Source: Crocinitomix sp044361315
Lineage (GTDB): Bacteria > Bacteroidota > Bacteroidia > Flavobacteriales_D > Crocinitomicaceae
Assembly (NCBI GenBank): GCA_044361315.1
Contig: JBIKJA010000005.1
Span: 1-64,000 of the forward strand
Direction of reading: 5' to 3'
DNA: 64,000 bases
The translations under genes and the position numbers were made by a program. Each line of letters starts with the position of its first letter. Position 1 is the first letter of the stretch. Of the stretch, positions 1-7,873 are shown piece by piece. The notes below the pieces were generated by a model. It did not search any database and was not told the origin of the DNA. It saw nothing but the letters and a program-made list of their open reading frames with translations.

Positions 1-500
1 AAATTGATGTAACGGTAGTTGAAAATCCAGAAATCACCATTGCAACAACCGATGAATTTTTTGGAGATGATGGAACTGCCACAATTACCATTGTTTCAGG
101 CGAATCACCTTTCACTTTTGATTGGAGCAACGATGGAACAGGAGATGATGACGATGATCAAAATTTAACAGATCTAACCGCTGGTACTTATCTAGTTGTT
201 GTAACAGACGATAATGGCTGTACAACACAAGGCGAAATCACCATTAATTCATTTGTTTCGGTGGAAGGTTTTGATTTCAAAAACTTCAAGGTTTATCCAA
301 ATCCAACTTCAACAGATTTTACCATTGTTCAAGATGGCGAATTTAATTATAGCTTAACCACAATTACTGGCGAATTAATTTCAACAGGGGTTGGGGTGAA
401 TAGCGAAGCTGTTTCAATGAGTAACTTGGCAAAAGGAACCTACATTTTAACTGTAAATGTGGATAACCAAGCACAACTAGTGAAAATTGTGAAGAACTAA
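1..500 (+). CDS. T9SS cargo protein, C-terminal end (5' end outside window)
   Basis: The frame is open from base 3 to the stop at 498-500, so the window begins inside a larger gene. The visible 165 residues hold a SprB-type repeat (roughly residues 10-75 of the visible part, with the acidic stretch GDDDDD and the pattern TAGTYLVVVTDDNGC). A type A T9SS C-terminal sorting domain follows, starting at the hallmark VYPNPTS and ending KIVKN. In this family the tail directs export through the T9SS and is removed when the protein is anchored at the cell surface. The same two-domain ending occurs in the gene at 9724-13263, so the two are probably paralogues. The function of the missing N-terminal part cannot be told. 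Confidence 0.9.
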   Translation, partial: IDVTVVENPEITIATTDEFFGDDGTATITIVSGESPFTFDWSNDGTGDDDDDQNLTDLTAGTYLVVVTDDNGCTTQGEITINSFVSVEGFDFKNFKVYPNPTSTDFTIVQDGEFNYSLTTITGELISTGVGVNSEAVSMSNLAKGTYILTVNVDNQAQLVKIVKN

Positions 501-520
501 CATAACTCTTAAAACCAAAT

Positions 521-558
521 AAAAAGCCCGATTCGAACTTTTCGAATCGGGCTTTTTT
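521..558 (+). terminator. Rho-independent terminator after the T9SS gene
   Basis: There is a perfect 13-bp stem, 525-537 against 541-553 (AGCCCGATTCGAA and its complement), with a 3-base loop, A-rich upstream and a T run downstream. It lies 21 bases after the stop of the first gene. Confidence 0.92.
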
Positions 559-744
559 CTACATTAATAATTTTTAGATTGTGATTTGCCTAGCTATGAA
601 ACAATTGTACGTACAACCACATTCAAATTAAATACAAACGAATTTTGATTATCCCCTAAAGATTTTTAAAAAAAAATATTAATTATTTTTAAGGCGGTAT
701 AAAAACCACCTTTTTGCGTTAAGGATGGGAAACTTGTGGAGCTC

Positions 745-826
745 ATTTTTGTGCCTGCTTTTGCGCATAAATAGCGACGTTGGACAGCCTGCCCCCGAAG
801 TTTCGGTCGGGGGAACGCACAAAAAA
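745..826. repeat. GC-rich palindromic extragenic element
   Basis: The intergenic stretch 559-838 is AT-rich with two exceptions. A small hairpin lies at 691-715 (AAGGCGGT against ACCACCTT, then five T), possibly a second + strand terminator. The second is this block: its ends are complementary (TTTTTGTGC at 746-754, GCACAAAAA at 817-825) and enclose a stem of CCCCCGA (792-798) with TCGGGGG (807-813). It could be a REP-like repeat or a terminator for the thiolase gene that ends at 839. I found no coding potential. Confidence 0.4.
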
Positions 827-838
827 ATCGATTATAAA

Positions 839-2047
839 TTATGCACGTTCAATAATTGTAGTATATCCTTGCCCAACACCAATGCACATGGTTACTAGCG
901 CATAACGTTTACCTGTTTTTTGCAATTCTAACCCAGCGGTTTGTAAAATTCTTCCGCCCGTCATACCAAGTGGATGCCCAAGTGCGATTCCACCGCCATT
1001 TGGATTAATTCGGCTATCTGTATCTTCTAATTTCAACAAGCGGGTGCAGGCCAAAACTTGAGCAGCAAAGGCTTCGTTTATTTCAATAATGTCCATATCC
1101 GCCATGGTTAAGCCCGCTCGTTTAAGCGCTTTTAACGAAGCCTCAACAGGGCCAATTCCCATTAAACGCGGCTCGACTCCTGCTATTGCAGCAGATACAA
1201 TTCGTGCGATTGGTTTAAAATTATTGCGTTTTACTGCCGATTCACCGGCCAATAATAAGGCAACGGCGCCATCATTTAGCCCTGAAGAATTTCCGGCGGT
1301 AACCGAACCACCTTCTTTTTTAAACGAACCTCTTAATTTTGCAAGTAATTCTAAACTTGTATTTCCTTTAATAAATTCATCTTGACTAAACAAAATGGGA
1401 TCTTTTTTGGGTTGTGGAATTGAAACTGTCACAATTTCCCCTGCAAATCTTCCGTTAGTTTGTGCGGCAAAGGCTTTTTGTTGACTCCAAAGGGCAAATT
1501 TATCTTGATCTTCGCGCGAAATGCCATATAACTCAACCAAATTTTCAGCGGTTTTACCCATGGCATCGGTGCCATACATTTCTTCCATTTTTGGATTGAC
1601 AAAGCGCCACCCAAAACTAGAATCGTGCATTTCAGAATCGCGCCCAAAAGGTTGAGAGGCTTTTGAAATAACCCAAGGGCCACGCGTCATATTTTCGACT
1701 CCTCCAGAAATATAAATATCGCCAGCTCCATCTTTAATTGCGCGCGCAGCATTAATTGTTGAAGCCATGCCTGATGCACATAATCGATTGACCGTTTCGC
1801 CGCCTAAAGTATGTGGCAAACCAGCTAATAATGAACTCATTCTCGCCACGTTTCTATTATCCTCACCAGCTTGATTGGCACATCCAAAAATAACATCTTC
1901 AATTTCAGAAGGGTCAAAATTAGGGTTTCTTGCAATCAATTCACGCATCACAATTGCGCCTAAATCATCTGTTCGCAAAGGCGCTAAACTCCCACCAAAA
2001 CTCCCAATTGCTGTTCTAATCGCGTCTATAATAAATACATCTTGCAT
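839..2047 (-). CDS. pcaF: Acetyl-CoA C-acyltransferase, 3-oxoadipyl-CoA thiolase type
   Basis: This is a thiolase of 402 residues, the normal length. The acyl-accepting cysteine is Cys90 in NRLCASGM; the GHPLGMTG histidine motif and the C-terminal cysteine in VTMCIGVGQG complete the active site. The segment FGCANQAGEDNRNVARM is typical of the PcaF/PaaJ branch, which cleaves 3-oxoadipyl-CoA to succinyl-CoA and acetyl-CoA in aromatic or phenylacetate breakdown. No other gene of those pathways is nearby, so a general beta-oxidation or acetoacetyl-CoA role remains possible. It stands alone; a TAAATTTG box lies 21 bases upstream of the ATG. A second, less similar thiolase is at 33032-34210. Confidence 0.85.
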   Translation of the reverse strand: MQDVFIIDAIRTAIGSFGGSLAPLRTDDLGAIVMRELIARNPNFDPSEIEDVIFGCANQAGEDNRNVARMSSLLAGLPHTLGGETVNRLCASGMASTINAARAIKDGAGDIYISGGVENMTRGPWVISKASQPFGRDSEMHDSSFGWRFVNPKMEEMYGTDAMGKTAENLVELYGISREDQDKFALWSQQKAFAAQTNGRFAGEIVTVSIPQPKKDPILFSQDEFIKGNTSLELLAKLRGSFKKEGGSVTAGNSSGLNDGAVALLLAGESAVKRNNFKPIARIVSAAIAGVEPRLMGIGPVEASLKALKRAGLTMADMDIIEINEAFAAQVLACTRLLKLEDTDSRINPNGGGIALGHPLGMTGGRILQTAGLELQKTGKRYALVTMCIGVGQGYTTIIERA

Positions 2048-2067
2048 GGCTTGTTATTTTTTGAGAT

Positions 2068-2075
2068 CAAATTTA
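2068..2075 (-). promoter_or_regulatory. Bacteroidota -7 box for the thiolase gene
   Basis: TAAATTTG on the minus strand fits the TAnnTTTG consensus and lies 21 bases upstream of the thiolase ATG. I could not assign a -33 TTG element with certainty. Confidence 0.55.
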
Positions 2076-2242
2076 CAAAGTTTATTCAGAGATATTGAAT
2101 AAGTGTTTTAAATTTCAAAAAGTTCTTTTTCCAAAAATGTTCAAATTTGAATGGAATGACATGAATAACGCAAAACAAAGTGGTAATTTTGAAAATGACA
2201 AGAATATATTTCCAAGACGGCGAGATTACAACCGAATATCCT

Positions 2243-2250
2243 TACCTTTG
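2243..2250 (+). promoter_or_regulatory. Bacteroidota -7 box that fixes the start of the DUF2520 gene
   Basis: TACCTTTG matches TAnnTTTG. It lies inside the longest possible open frame but 13 bases before the ATG at 2263, so an upstream start at 2095 would place codons before the promoter. It supports the shorter protein. Confidence 0.6.
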
Positions 2251-2262
2251 TTTAACAAGGAA

Positions 2263-3030
2263 ATGATCGCAGCAACAAGAGTTAATATTATCGGTTCAGG
2301 CAATGTGGCAACCCACCTAAGTAAGGCACTTTTTGCCGGAGGGGTTGAAATTGTGTCTATTTATTCCAAAAATTTTGTCAATGCGCGGGCACTTTCGCAT
2401 CAATTTAGTGCAAAAGCCGTGGATTCTATTTCAGATTTGGATTCGAATGTGGATTTAAATTTGGTAATGGTAAAAGATTGTGCTATCCTAGATATTGCCG
2501 CTCAATTGGATAAAGCTGTTCCTGTGGTGCATTCTTCCGGCGCAGTTTCTGTTCATTTATTTGACGGCTTCACCAAATATGGCGTGCTTTATCCCTTGCA
2601 AACTTTTTCGAAACAACGGGCACTTGATATTGCAGCGATTCCTTTTTTAGTGGAGGCCAACGCCCCTGATTTTGCCGATTGGATTGTTGAATTTTGTCAA
2701 AAACACTTATCGGAGCATGCACACAAGGCTGATTCGCTTTTGCGTGGTAAAATCCATTTGGCGGCCGTATTTGCCTGTAATTTTACCACACAATTATTAC
2801 AAGAGGCAGATTTATTATTGCGCGAATCGGAGTTGGATCTTTCGTTATTAAATCCCTTAATTCGTGAAACGATGGAAAAAACGTTGGAATTAGGTCCTGA
2901 AATCGCCATGACTGGCCCAGCACGTCGAGGGGATTTACTAACCATTGAAAAACATTTGGCTCAATTAAACGACGAAGAATTAAAATTAATTTATCAAGTG
3001 TTGTCTAAAAGGATTATTGGGGGTTATTAA
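2263..3030 (+). CDS. Rossmann-like and DUF2520 domain protein
   Basis: The protein has 255 residues from the ATG at 2263. The frame is open back to 2095, but that stretch looks non-coding and holds the TACCTTTG promoter box. The N-terminus is a Rossmann fold with the nucleotide-binding motif IGSGNVATH, as in NADP-dependent F420-oxidoreductase-like proteins. The C-terminal half is DUF2520, with the family patterns YGVLYPLQTFSK, HLAAVFACNF and TGPARRGD. This family is conserved in Bacteroidota and probably acts as a dehydrogenase or reductase; the substrate is unknown. The gene ends in a convergent overlap with a T9SS remnant on the other strand. Confidence 0.85.
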   Translation: MIAATRVNIIGSGNVATHLSKALFAGGVEIVSIYSKNFVNARALSHQFSAKAVDSISDLDSNVDLNLVMVKDCAILDIAAQLDKAVPVVHSSGAVSVHLFDGFTKYGVLYPLQTFSKQRALDIAAIPFLVEANAPDFADWIVEFCQKHLSEHAHKADSLLRGKIHLAAVFACNFTTQLLQEADLLLRESELDLSLLNPLIRETMEKTLELGPEIAMTGPARRGDLLTIEKHLAQLNDEELKLIYQVLSKRIIGGY

Positions 3031-3242
3031 TTGATAATTAATTTTTTAATCATTCTTTCGTTTGAATTACTCCGAACATAAGAAATCTGAATGAAATAAA
3101 TTCCCTTCGCATAATTTGAAACATCAATTTTAGCGATTTCGTACACCGCTAAATTAGTTGAAATCACATTTCCCGTTACGTCGATGATGGTTATTTCAGC
3201 ACCTATATTTATTCCCGTAATTGTTAATTGGGCCTGATTTTT
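3027..3242 (-). pseudogene. Remnant of a type A T9SS C-terminal sorting domain
   Basis: Read on the minus strand, the stretch directly after an in-frame TAA (3243-3245) encodes 71 codons and a stop. The residues follow the second half of a T9SS sorting domain: LTITGINIGAEITIIDVTGN, later YAKGIYFIQI, ending KKLIIN. There is no start codon, no signal peptide and no cargo domain, so this is the tail of a lost secreted protein. Its stop codon overlaps the stop of the DUF2520 gene, and the polysaccharide islet begins just beyond it. That fits the main part having been deleted or displaced when the islet arrived. Confidence 0.75.
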
Positions 3243-3261
3243 TTAGATAGGTAGATTTTAA

Positions 3262-3289
3262 AAAAGGAATTTTATAAAAGGAATTTTAT
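3262..3289. repeat. Two perfect tandem copies of a 14-base unit
   Basis: AAAAGGAATTTTAT occurs twice head to tail, at 3262-3275 and 3276-3289, between the T9SS remnant and the first FkbM gene. The unit is AT-rich and near-palindromic. It looks like a small slippage or recombination scar. Confidence 0.8.
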
Positions 3290-3356
3290 AAAATTGGAAA
3301 TACCAATTGGCTACCATAAAATAAAAAGAACTAATTTAGCGAATTAATTTTAGTAG

Positions 3357-4253
3357 ATGAAACAAATTTTTTACAAAATAATTTATAATAAAAATGTTAA
3401 TGTGTTGTTGAGAAATCTTAACAAGATTTTATCACCAATTATTCCCTTCAAAATTCCGCCATCGGGTATTTTATCCTTAAAAAACACGGATGGTAAAAAG
3501 TTAAAAATAAGCACAAATCAAACAAATTATTTGACGCATTTATTATTTTGGCATGGGTATCAAAATTTCGAGTATACAGCTATTTTTATAAAACTTATAA
3601 AAAAGATAAACGTTTTTTATGATATTGGAGCTAATATTGGCTACTATTCGTTGTTAGCAGAGTTAGAGAATCCAAACGTTAAAGTAGTAGGTTTTGAGCC
3701 AGCTAAAGGTCCATTGTTTTTTTTTAGAGAAAATGTCAGATTAAATGGTTTTACTAAAATTTTAATAGAGGATATTGCTTTATCCGAAAAAAATGGGGAA
3801 ATCACGTTTAACGAAATAAAAAATAAAAAATATGCTTATTTAGAACATAATTTAGCCGGCGAAAGTAATGCTGGTAGCATATCAATCAATAGGAATTTTG
3901 TTAAAACACAAGTTAAAACTAAGACTTTAGACCAATTTGTTCTTGATGTAAATGAGCATAGTATCGATTTGATTAAAATGGATACCGAAGGTACTGAGCA
4001 TTTAATCCTTCAACACGCTTCCGAAGTTTTAGAACACATGAAGCCTATAGTCATTTGTGAAACACTCTACAGCACAATAGAAGTTGAGCTTCAAGCTATT
4101 TTTGAGAAGTATGGCTATGAGTGCTATAATCACACCGAAGAAGGCTTGACAAAGGTTAAATCAATCGTAAGAACAACTGATAATGGAGTTCGAAATTGTT
4201 TCTTCGTTCATCCGAGCAAATTCAACCTTATAAAAGAATTTGTAAGTAACTAA
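3357..4253 (+). CDS. FkbM family SAM-dependent methyltransferase (copy 1)
   Basis: The protein has 298 residues. The SAM-binding motif I is DIGANIG at residues 89-95, followed by the acidic loop VVGFEPAKGP. The later motif DLIKMDTEGTEH is the usual FkbM substrate-domain signature. Enzymes of this family methylate hydroxyl groups on sugars or polyketides, and in polysaccharide clusters the target is usually a glycan. The neighbours are a GT4 glycosyltransferase and a second FkbM enzyme on the opposite strand, so a role in surface polysaccharide decoration is likely. The gene is very A/T-rich, like its two partners, which hints at lateral origin. Confidence 0.85.
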   Translation: MKQIFYKIIYNKNVNVLLRNLNKILSPIIPFKIPPSGILSLKNTDGKKLKISTNQTNYLTHLLFWHGYQNFEYTAIFIKLIKKINVFYDIGANIGYYSLLAELENPNVKVVGFEPAKGPLFFFRENVRLNGFTKILIEDIALSEKNGEITFNEIKNKKYAYLEHNLAGESNAGSISINRNFVKTQVKTKTLDQFVLDVNEHSIDLIKMDTEGTEHLILQHASEVLEHMKPIVICETLYSTIEVELQAIFEKYGYECYNHTEEGLTKVKSIVRTTDNGVRNCFFVHPSKFNLIKEFVSN

Positions 4254-4285
4254 AATCGATTGAATTTCTAATTTGTTGTTTTGAC

Positions 4286-5395
4286 CTAGATGGTTTCATA
4301 CAATTCTTTAAACTTGAATGCAACATTTTTTTCGTTGAATTGATCGCCGATTGAATTTGAAACGTCGAAAACAGAATATTTCTTTTGAATAGACAATTCT
4401 ATTTTACAAATCCAATCTTCTAAATTGTTATCACAAAGATGACCATTTTGTGCATTGATAATTTCAGGAAGAACACCGACTCTGCTTACTAAAACTGGGG
4501 TTCCCGTCATTATACTTTCTAGTGGTACGATTGAAAAAGTTTCATAATTTGATGCGTGTAAGAAATAATCACAATTCTCAAAATAGTTTTGGATTAAGTC
4601 ATTCGAAACAAAGTCAACAAAATGAATTGGATAAGATAATTCTAGTGATTTGATTTCAGCGATAAATTTTCCACGACCAATCATCGTCAATTCAAAATTT
4701 TTATATTTTTTATTTAAATGAGATAAAGCTTCAATGAAAAGGAGTGGGTTCTTTGGCTCTTTCCAATTACCTATAGCTAAAAAACGAATTTTATTTGATG
4801 ATGATTTTATCGCAGGATAGAAATTTGAATCCACAACATTTGGAATTACAACTACTTTATCTAAAGGGACATGACCGGCAATATCAGCCTTTAAAAATTC
4901 TGAAACACAAACTACCTTAGTCGCCTTTTGAATGACACGCTTACCGTAATTTTTATAAATGTTTGTTTTGATGAATTTTGTAAAACCTGACCAATGCTCG
5001 ACATGAATCAAAGGTAAATTAAATTTTCGGCTCAATTTTAGACCTAAAATTCCACTCATGAAAAGTACATTCGATTGAACAAGATCAAATTTTTTAGGTT
5101 GGAGCATTTTCATTTTTCTTCGAACTAAAAAACTTTGAAAAATTAGTGAATAAGTTAAAAATTTCCAAAATCGACTGTTAATTTCAATGTGCAATAATTC
5201 GCCAACCTCACAATCTAACTTGTGTATCACTTGACAGTTATAAATTTTTTTTGATGGTTGAATCGTTAGTGCAACAGTTGTGAGTTCGGCAATCGTATGG
5301 ATAGCTTGGGCATGCTTTTTTATAAATATGCCCATGGTTTTATTGGTAGAATTTGGAAACCAAGTGCAAACGAAAAGTACTTTTTTTTTTATCAT
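4286..5395 (-). CDS. Glycosyltransferase family 4 (GT-B fold)
   Basis: The protein has 369 residues. The N-terminal Rossmann domain begins KKKVLFVCTWFPNS and continues with an acceptor-domain loop. The C-terminal domain carries the GT4 nucleotide-sugar pattern YETFSIVPLESIMTGTPV, with the two glutamates of the E-x7-E motif. It should transfer an activated sugar to a growing glycan at the cytoplasmic face of the inner membrane; donor and acceptor cannot be told. The start codon overlaps the stop of the upstream FkbM gene by 4 bases (ATGA), so the two are translationally coupled. Confidence 0.87.
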   Translation of the reverse strand: MIKKKVLFVCTWFPNSTNKTMGIFIKKHAQAIHTIAELTTVALTIQPSKKIYNCQVIHKLDCEVGELLHIEINSRFWKFLTYSLIFQSFLVRRKMKMLQPKKFDLVQSNVLFMSGILGLKLSRKFNLPLIHVEHWSGFTKFIKTNIYKNYGKRVIQKATKVVCVSEFLKADIAGHVPLDKVVVIPNVVDSNFYPAIKSSSNKIRFLAIGNWKEPKNPLLFIEALSHLNKKYKNFELTMIGRGKFIAEIKSLELSYPIHFVDFVSNDLIQNYFENCDYFLHASNYETFSIVPLESIMTGTPVLVSRVGVLPEIINAQNGHLCDNNLEDWICKIELSIQKKYSVFDVSNSIGDQFNEKNVAFKFKELYETI

Positions 5396-6264
5396 TTGCT
5401 TGCAATGTAAACGATATTGTCTGATCCCGATTTCGAGTAGGAATTCAAAGGTCTTATTTCATTGCGATGAAAACGATACGGTTGATAACCAAATTGACTT
5501 AAAAATTCTATCACATCATTAATTCCATATCCTGCAAGATTATAATTTGCTTCGGACATTTCTATTATAATTAAAGGCTTAAATTTTAAAAGAGACTTGG
5601 ACATTCCTTTCAATGCAGGCAATTCAGCCCCTTCGATATCAATTTTCAGTACGTCAAATCTCTCTAGGTTATCAAAATGTATTTCGTCAAAAATTTTTAA
5701 TTCAATAATACCCTCAGAAATGTTTCTTGAGTCGCTACGATAAATTGTAGATAAACCCTCGTGATGCCCTTTGTGCAGAACAGAATCATTTGAAGTAAAA
5801 ACTTCGATTTGTTTCTCCTCATTAAATAACCCATATTCACAAATTTCAACGTTTTTGAATTGATTCAAGGCAATGTTATTTTTCAATAAATTCAATTGCC
5901 ATGACGTTGGCTCAAATGCAATCACTCTACCATTTTTCAGTACCGATGCAGCAAATAAGGCGAATTCACCTTGATTAGCGCCAATATCAATAAAGGTCAT
6001 CTCACTTTTCAAAAACTTGGATAAAAAGAGCATTTCTCTTGTATGATGAAATCCAAACCAGAATATAGCTCCTCCCATCGAACTATTTTTGTTTACCATC
6101 ATTTTAACATTTCCCATGTAATTTTTCACCAGTACCATTTCTTCCTTTTCCTGATAGGTAGAATTTTTTAATATTCTAAGAAATCTTAAGAATATCATGC
6201 CTATGTAATAGGTCGCTTTGTACTTAAATAGAAAAAATAAGAATTGTCTGATTAAATGATGCAT
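5392..6264 (-). CDS. FkbM family SAM-dependent methyltransferase (copy 2)
   Basis: I chose the ATG at 6264, giving 290 residues; the longer frame to 6291 would start with TTG inside a TAAGTTTG promoter box. Motif I is DIGANQG, followed by VIAFEPTSWQ, and the downstream DVLKIDIEGAELPAL motif is classic for the family. The product is probably a methyltransferase acting on a sugar. It is the first gene of a two-gene unit with the overlapping GT4 gene. It is only distantly similar to copy 1 outside the motifs, so the pair is not a recent duplication. Confidence 0.85.
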   Translation of the reverse strand: MHHLIRQFLFFLFKYKATYYIGMIFLRFLRILKNSTYQEKEEMVLVKNYMGNVKMMVNKNSSMGGAIFWFGFHHTREMLFLSKFLKSEMTFIDIGANQGEFALFAASVLKNGRVIAFEPTSWQLNLLKNNIALNQFKNVEICEYGLFNEEKQIEVFTSNDSVLHKGHHEGLSTIYRSDSRNISEGIIELKIFDEIHFDNLERFDVLKIDIEGAELPALKGMSKSLLKFKPLIIIEMSEANYNLAGYGINDVIEFLSQFGYQPYRFHRNEIRPLNSYSKSGSDNIVYIASK

Positions 6265-6288
6265 TCGCTTTTTTAAATCTTGTTCGCA

Positions 6289-6296
6289 CAAACTTA
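6289..6296 (-). promoter_or_regulatory. Bacteroidota -7 box for the FkbM-GT4 unit
   Basis: TAAGTTTG on the minus strand matches TAnnTTTG. It lies 24 bases upstream of the ATG at 6264 and overlaps the alternative TTG start, which argues against that start. Confidence 0.55.
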
Positions 6297-6404
6297 ATAT
6301 TAAATTCTTAAAAAATGATGTTGTTTTTTAATTGAACTTTATCATGTTTTAAAATATTTCCATGCCCCAATTGATTTGATAATTTCTATTATTTTCTGTC
6401 AAAG

Positions 6405-7172
6405 CTATTCATCACCCCAAACCCCCAACCCAAACAAGGCATAATCATATTTACAAGGATCTTTATCGTCAAATTTTCGCAATGTTTTCATTAATTCCTC
6501 CAACGCGAGCCAATCGTTTTGTTTGCGGTTAATCAAGCCCATATTTCTGGCGACATTGCCAGTGTGAACGTCTAATGGAATGTAGAGTTCTGAACTCGAA
6601 AACTTGTCCCATAAACTAAAATCAACGCCTCGTTGATCTTTTCTAACCATCCAACGCAAAAACATGTTAATCCGTTTTGATGCTGAGCCAGTAAACGGGT
6701 TTGAAATGTGTTTTTCACTCCGATTTTCATGTGGAGTCCTTAAAAACTGTTTTCTAAAGTTGAAAATTTTAGTTTTGGTGTCTTCTCCAACTGAAAAAGC
6801 ATTTTGTAAACCATCCGAATCATTTTTGTAGATCTCGCGTAAGGCTAAGATAAAAAATGCCAAATCTTGCGCATTAAAGGTCCGATGAACGAAGGATAAA
6901 TCTTTTAAATCTTCTTCACTTGCCTCCGTAATGTAGCGATAAGGTTCATTGCCCATGATCTCAACCAATCTATGCCCGTTTTTTATAATGGAATTTCGTT
7001 TTCCCCACGAAATGGTTGCCATTATAAATCCAATTACTTCAATATCTTGCTTTTGATCAAATAAATGAGGGATTGATATTGGATCGTCAGCAATAAAATT
7101 CCATTGATTATACTTTTCGTAAGCAAAATCTAAATCGGCTTTTATTTGTTCAAAATTTAGTTTTTTTGTCAT
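6405..7172 (-). CDS. TIGR02757 (DUF2400) family protein
   Basis: The 255-residue protein matches the TIGR02757 pattern: DPISIPHLF near residue 30, then a helical core with FIMATISWGKR, a central SASKRINMFLRWMVRKD segment, and the LDVHTGNVARNMGL motif towards the end. The last two resemble helix-hairpin-helix DNA glycosylase folds, so a nucleic-acid role is possible, but the family has no proven function. The gene overlaps the upstream lolD-like gene by 4 bases and is probably co-transcribed with it. Confidence 0.85.
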   Translation of the reverse strand: MTKKLNFEQIKADLDFAYEKYNQWNFIADDPISIPHLFDQKQDIEVIGFIMATISWGKRNSIIKNGHRLVEIMGNEPYRYITEASEEDLKDLSFVHRTFNAQDLAFFILALREIYKNDSDGLQNAFSVGEDTKTKIFNFRKQFLRTPHENRSEKHISNPFTGSASKRINMFLRWMVRKDQRGVDFSLWDKFSSSELYIPLDVHTGNVARNMGLINRKQNDWLALEELMKTLRKFDDKDPCKYDYALFGLGVWGDE

Positions 7173-7828
7173 TCCGCCGAAACAATCAAACCATCACGCA
7201 TTTCCAAAACTCGATCAGACATAGCCGCTAATTCACGATTATGGGTAACAATTACAAAGGTCTGCTGCATTTCATCTTTTAACTTAAAAAAAAGTTCATG
7301 CAATTCGCGTGAATTAGCAGAATCTAAATTTCCTGAAGGTTCATCGGCAAAAATAATTGAAGGGTCGTTAATCAACGAGCGAGCAACTGCCACTCTTTGT
7401 TGCTCACCACCCGAAAGTTCTGAGGGTTTATGATGTAAGCGAGATCCCATCCCCAAATACTCCAATAATTCTTGTGCCTTTTTTAAAGACGCAGTTTTAG
7501 AGCGATTTCCCAACAAAGCGGGTAAAATTGTATTTTCGATGGCAGAAAACTCAGGCAATAGTTGATGAAATTGGAAAATAAATCCCAATTCATTATTTCT
7601 AAATTTCGCCAATTGATTTCCTTTTAATTTAACGGTGTTTTCGCCATTAATTAAAACTTCACCTTGATCAGGTTTGTCTAGGGTACCTAAAATTTGTAAA
7701 AGAGTAGTTTTCCCAGCACCCGATGCACCGACAATTGAAACAACTTCTTGCTTTTTGATCTCTAAATCAATCCCTTTCAAAATGGGAAGGGTGCCATAAC
7801 TTTTATAAATTCCTTTTGCTACTAACAT
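7169..7828 (-). CDS. lolD: LolD/MacB-type ABC transporter ATP-binding protein
   Basis: A single ABC ATPase domain of 219 residues. The Walker A motif is GASGAGKT (34-41), the signature LSGGEQQRV begins at residue 138, and Walker B is IIFADEP at 158-164. The size and the sequence FQFHQLLPEFSAIEN match the LolD/MacB group, which powers lipoprotein release from the inner membrane or MacB-type export. No permease gene is adjacent, which is common for lolD in Bacteroidota. It is transcribed away from the M50 protease gene and reads into the TIGR02757 gene. Confidence 0.85.
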   Translation of the reverse strand: MLVAKGIYKSYGTLPILKGIDLEIKKQEVVSIVGASGAGKTTLLQILGTLDKPDQGEVLINGENTVKLKGNQLAKFRNNELGFIFQFHQLLPEFSAIENTILPALLGNRSKTASLKKAQELLEYLGMGSRLHHKPSELSGGEQQRVAVARSLINDPSIIFADEPSGNLDSANSRELHELFFKLKDEMQQTFVIVTHNRELAAMSDRVLEMRDGLIVSAE

Positions 7829-7845
7829 ACGTCGATAAAAATAAG

Positions 7846-7853
7846 TAGATTTG
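7846..7853 (+). promoter_or_regulatory. Bacteroidota -7 box that decides the start of the M50 gene
   Basis: TAGATTTG matches TAnnTTTG, and its last base is the first base of a possible GTG start (7853). Transcription would begin a few bases downstream, so the ATG at 7874 is the more likely start. Confidence 0.55.
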
Positions 7854-7873
7854 TGAGTAATTCCTTATTTTTA

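Noticed and set aside
2095..2262. 56-codon N-terminal extension of the DUF2520 protein
   Set aside because: It lies upstream of a TACCTTTG box, is not similar to the Rossmann family, and the fold begins naturally after the ATG at 2263.
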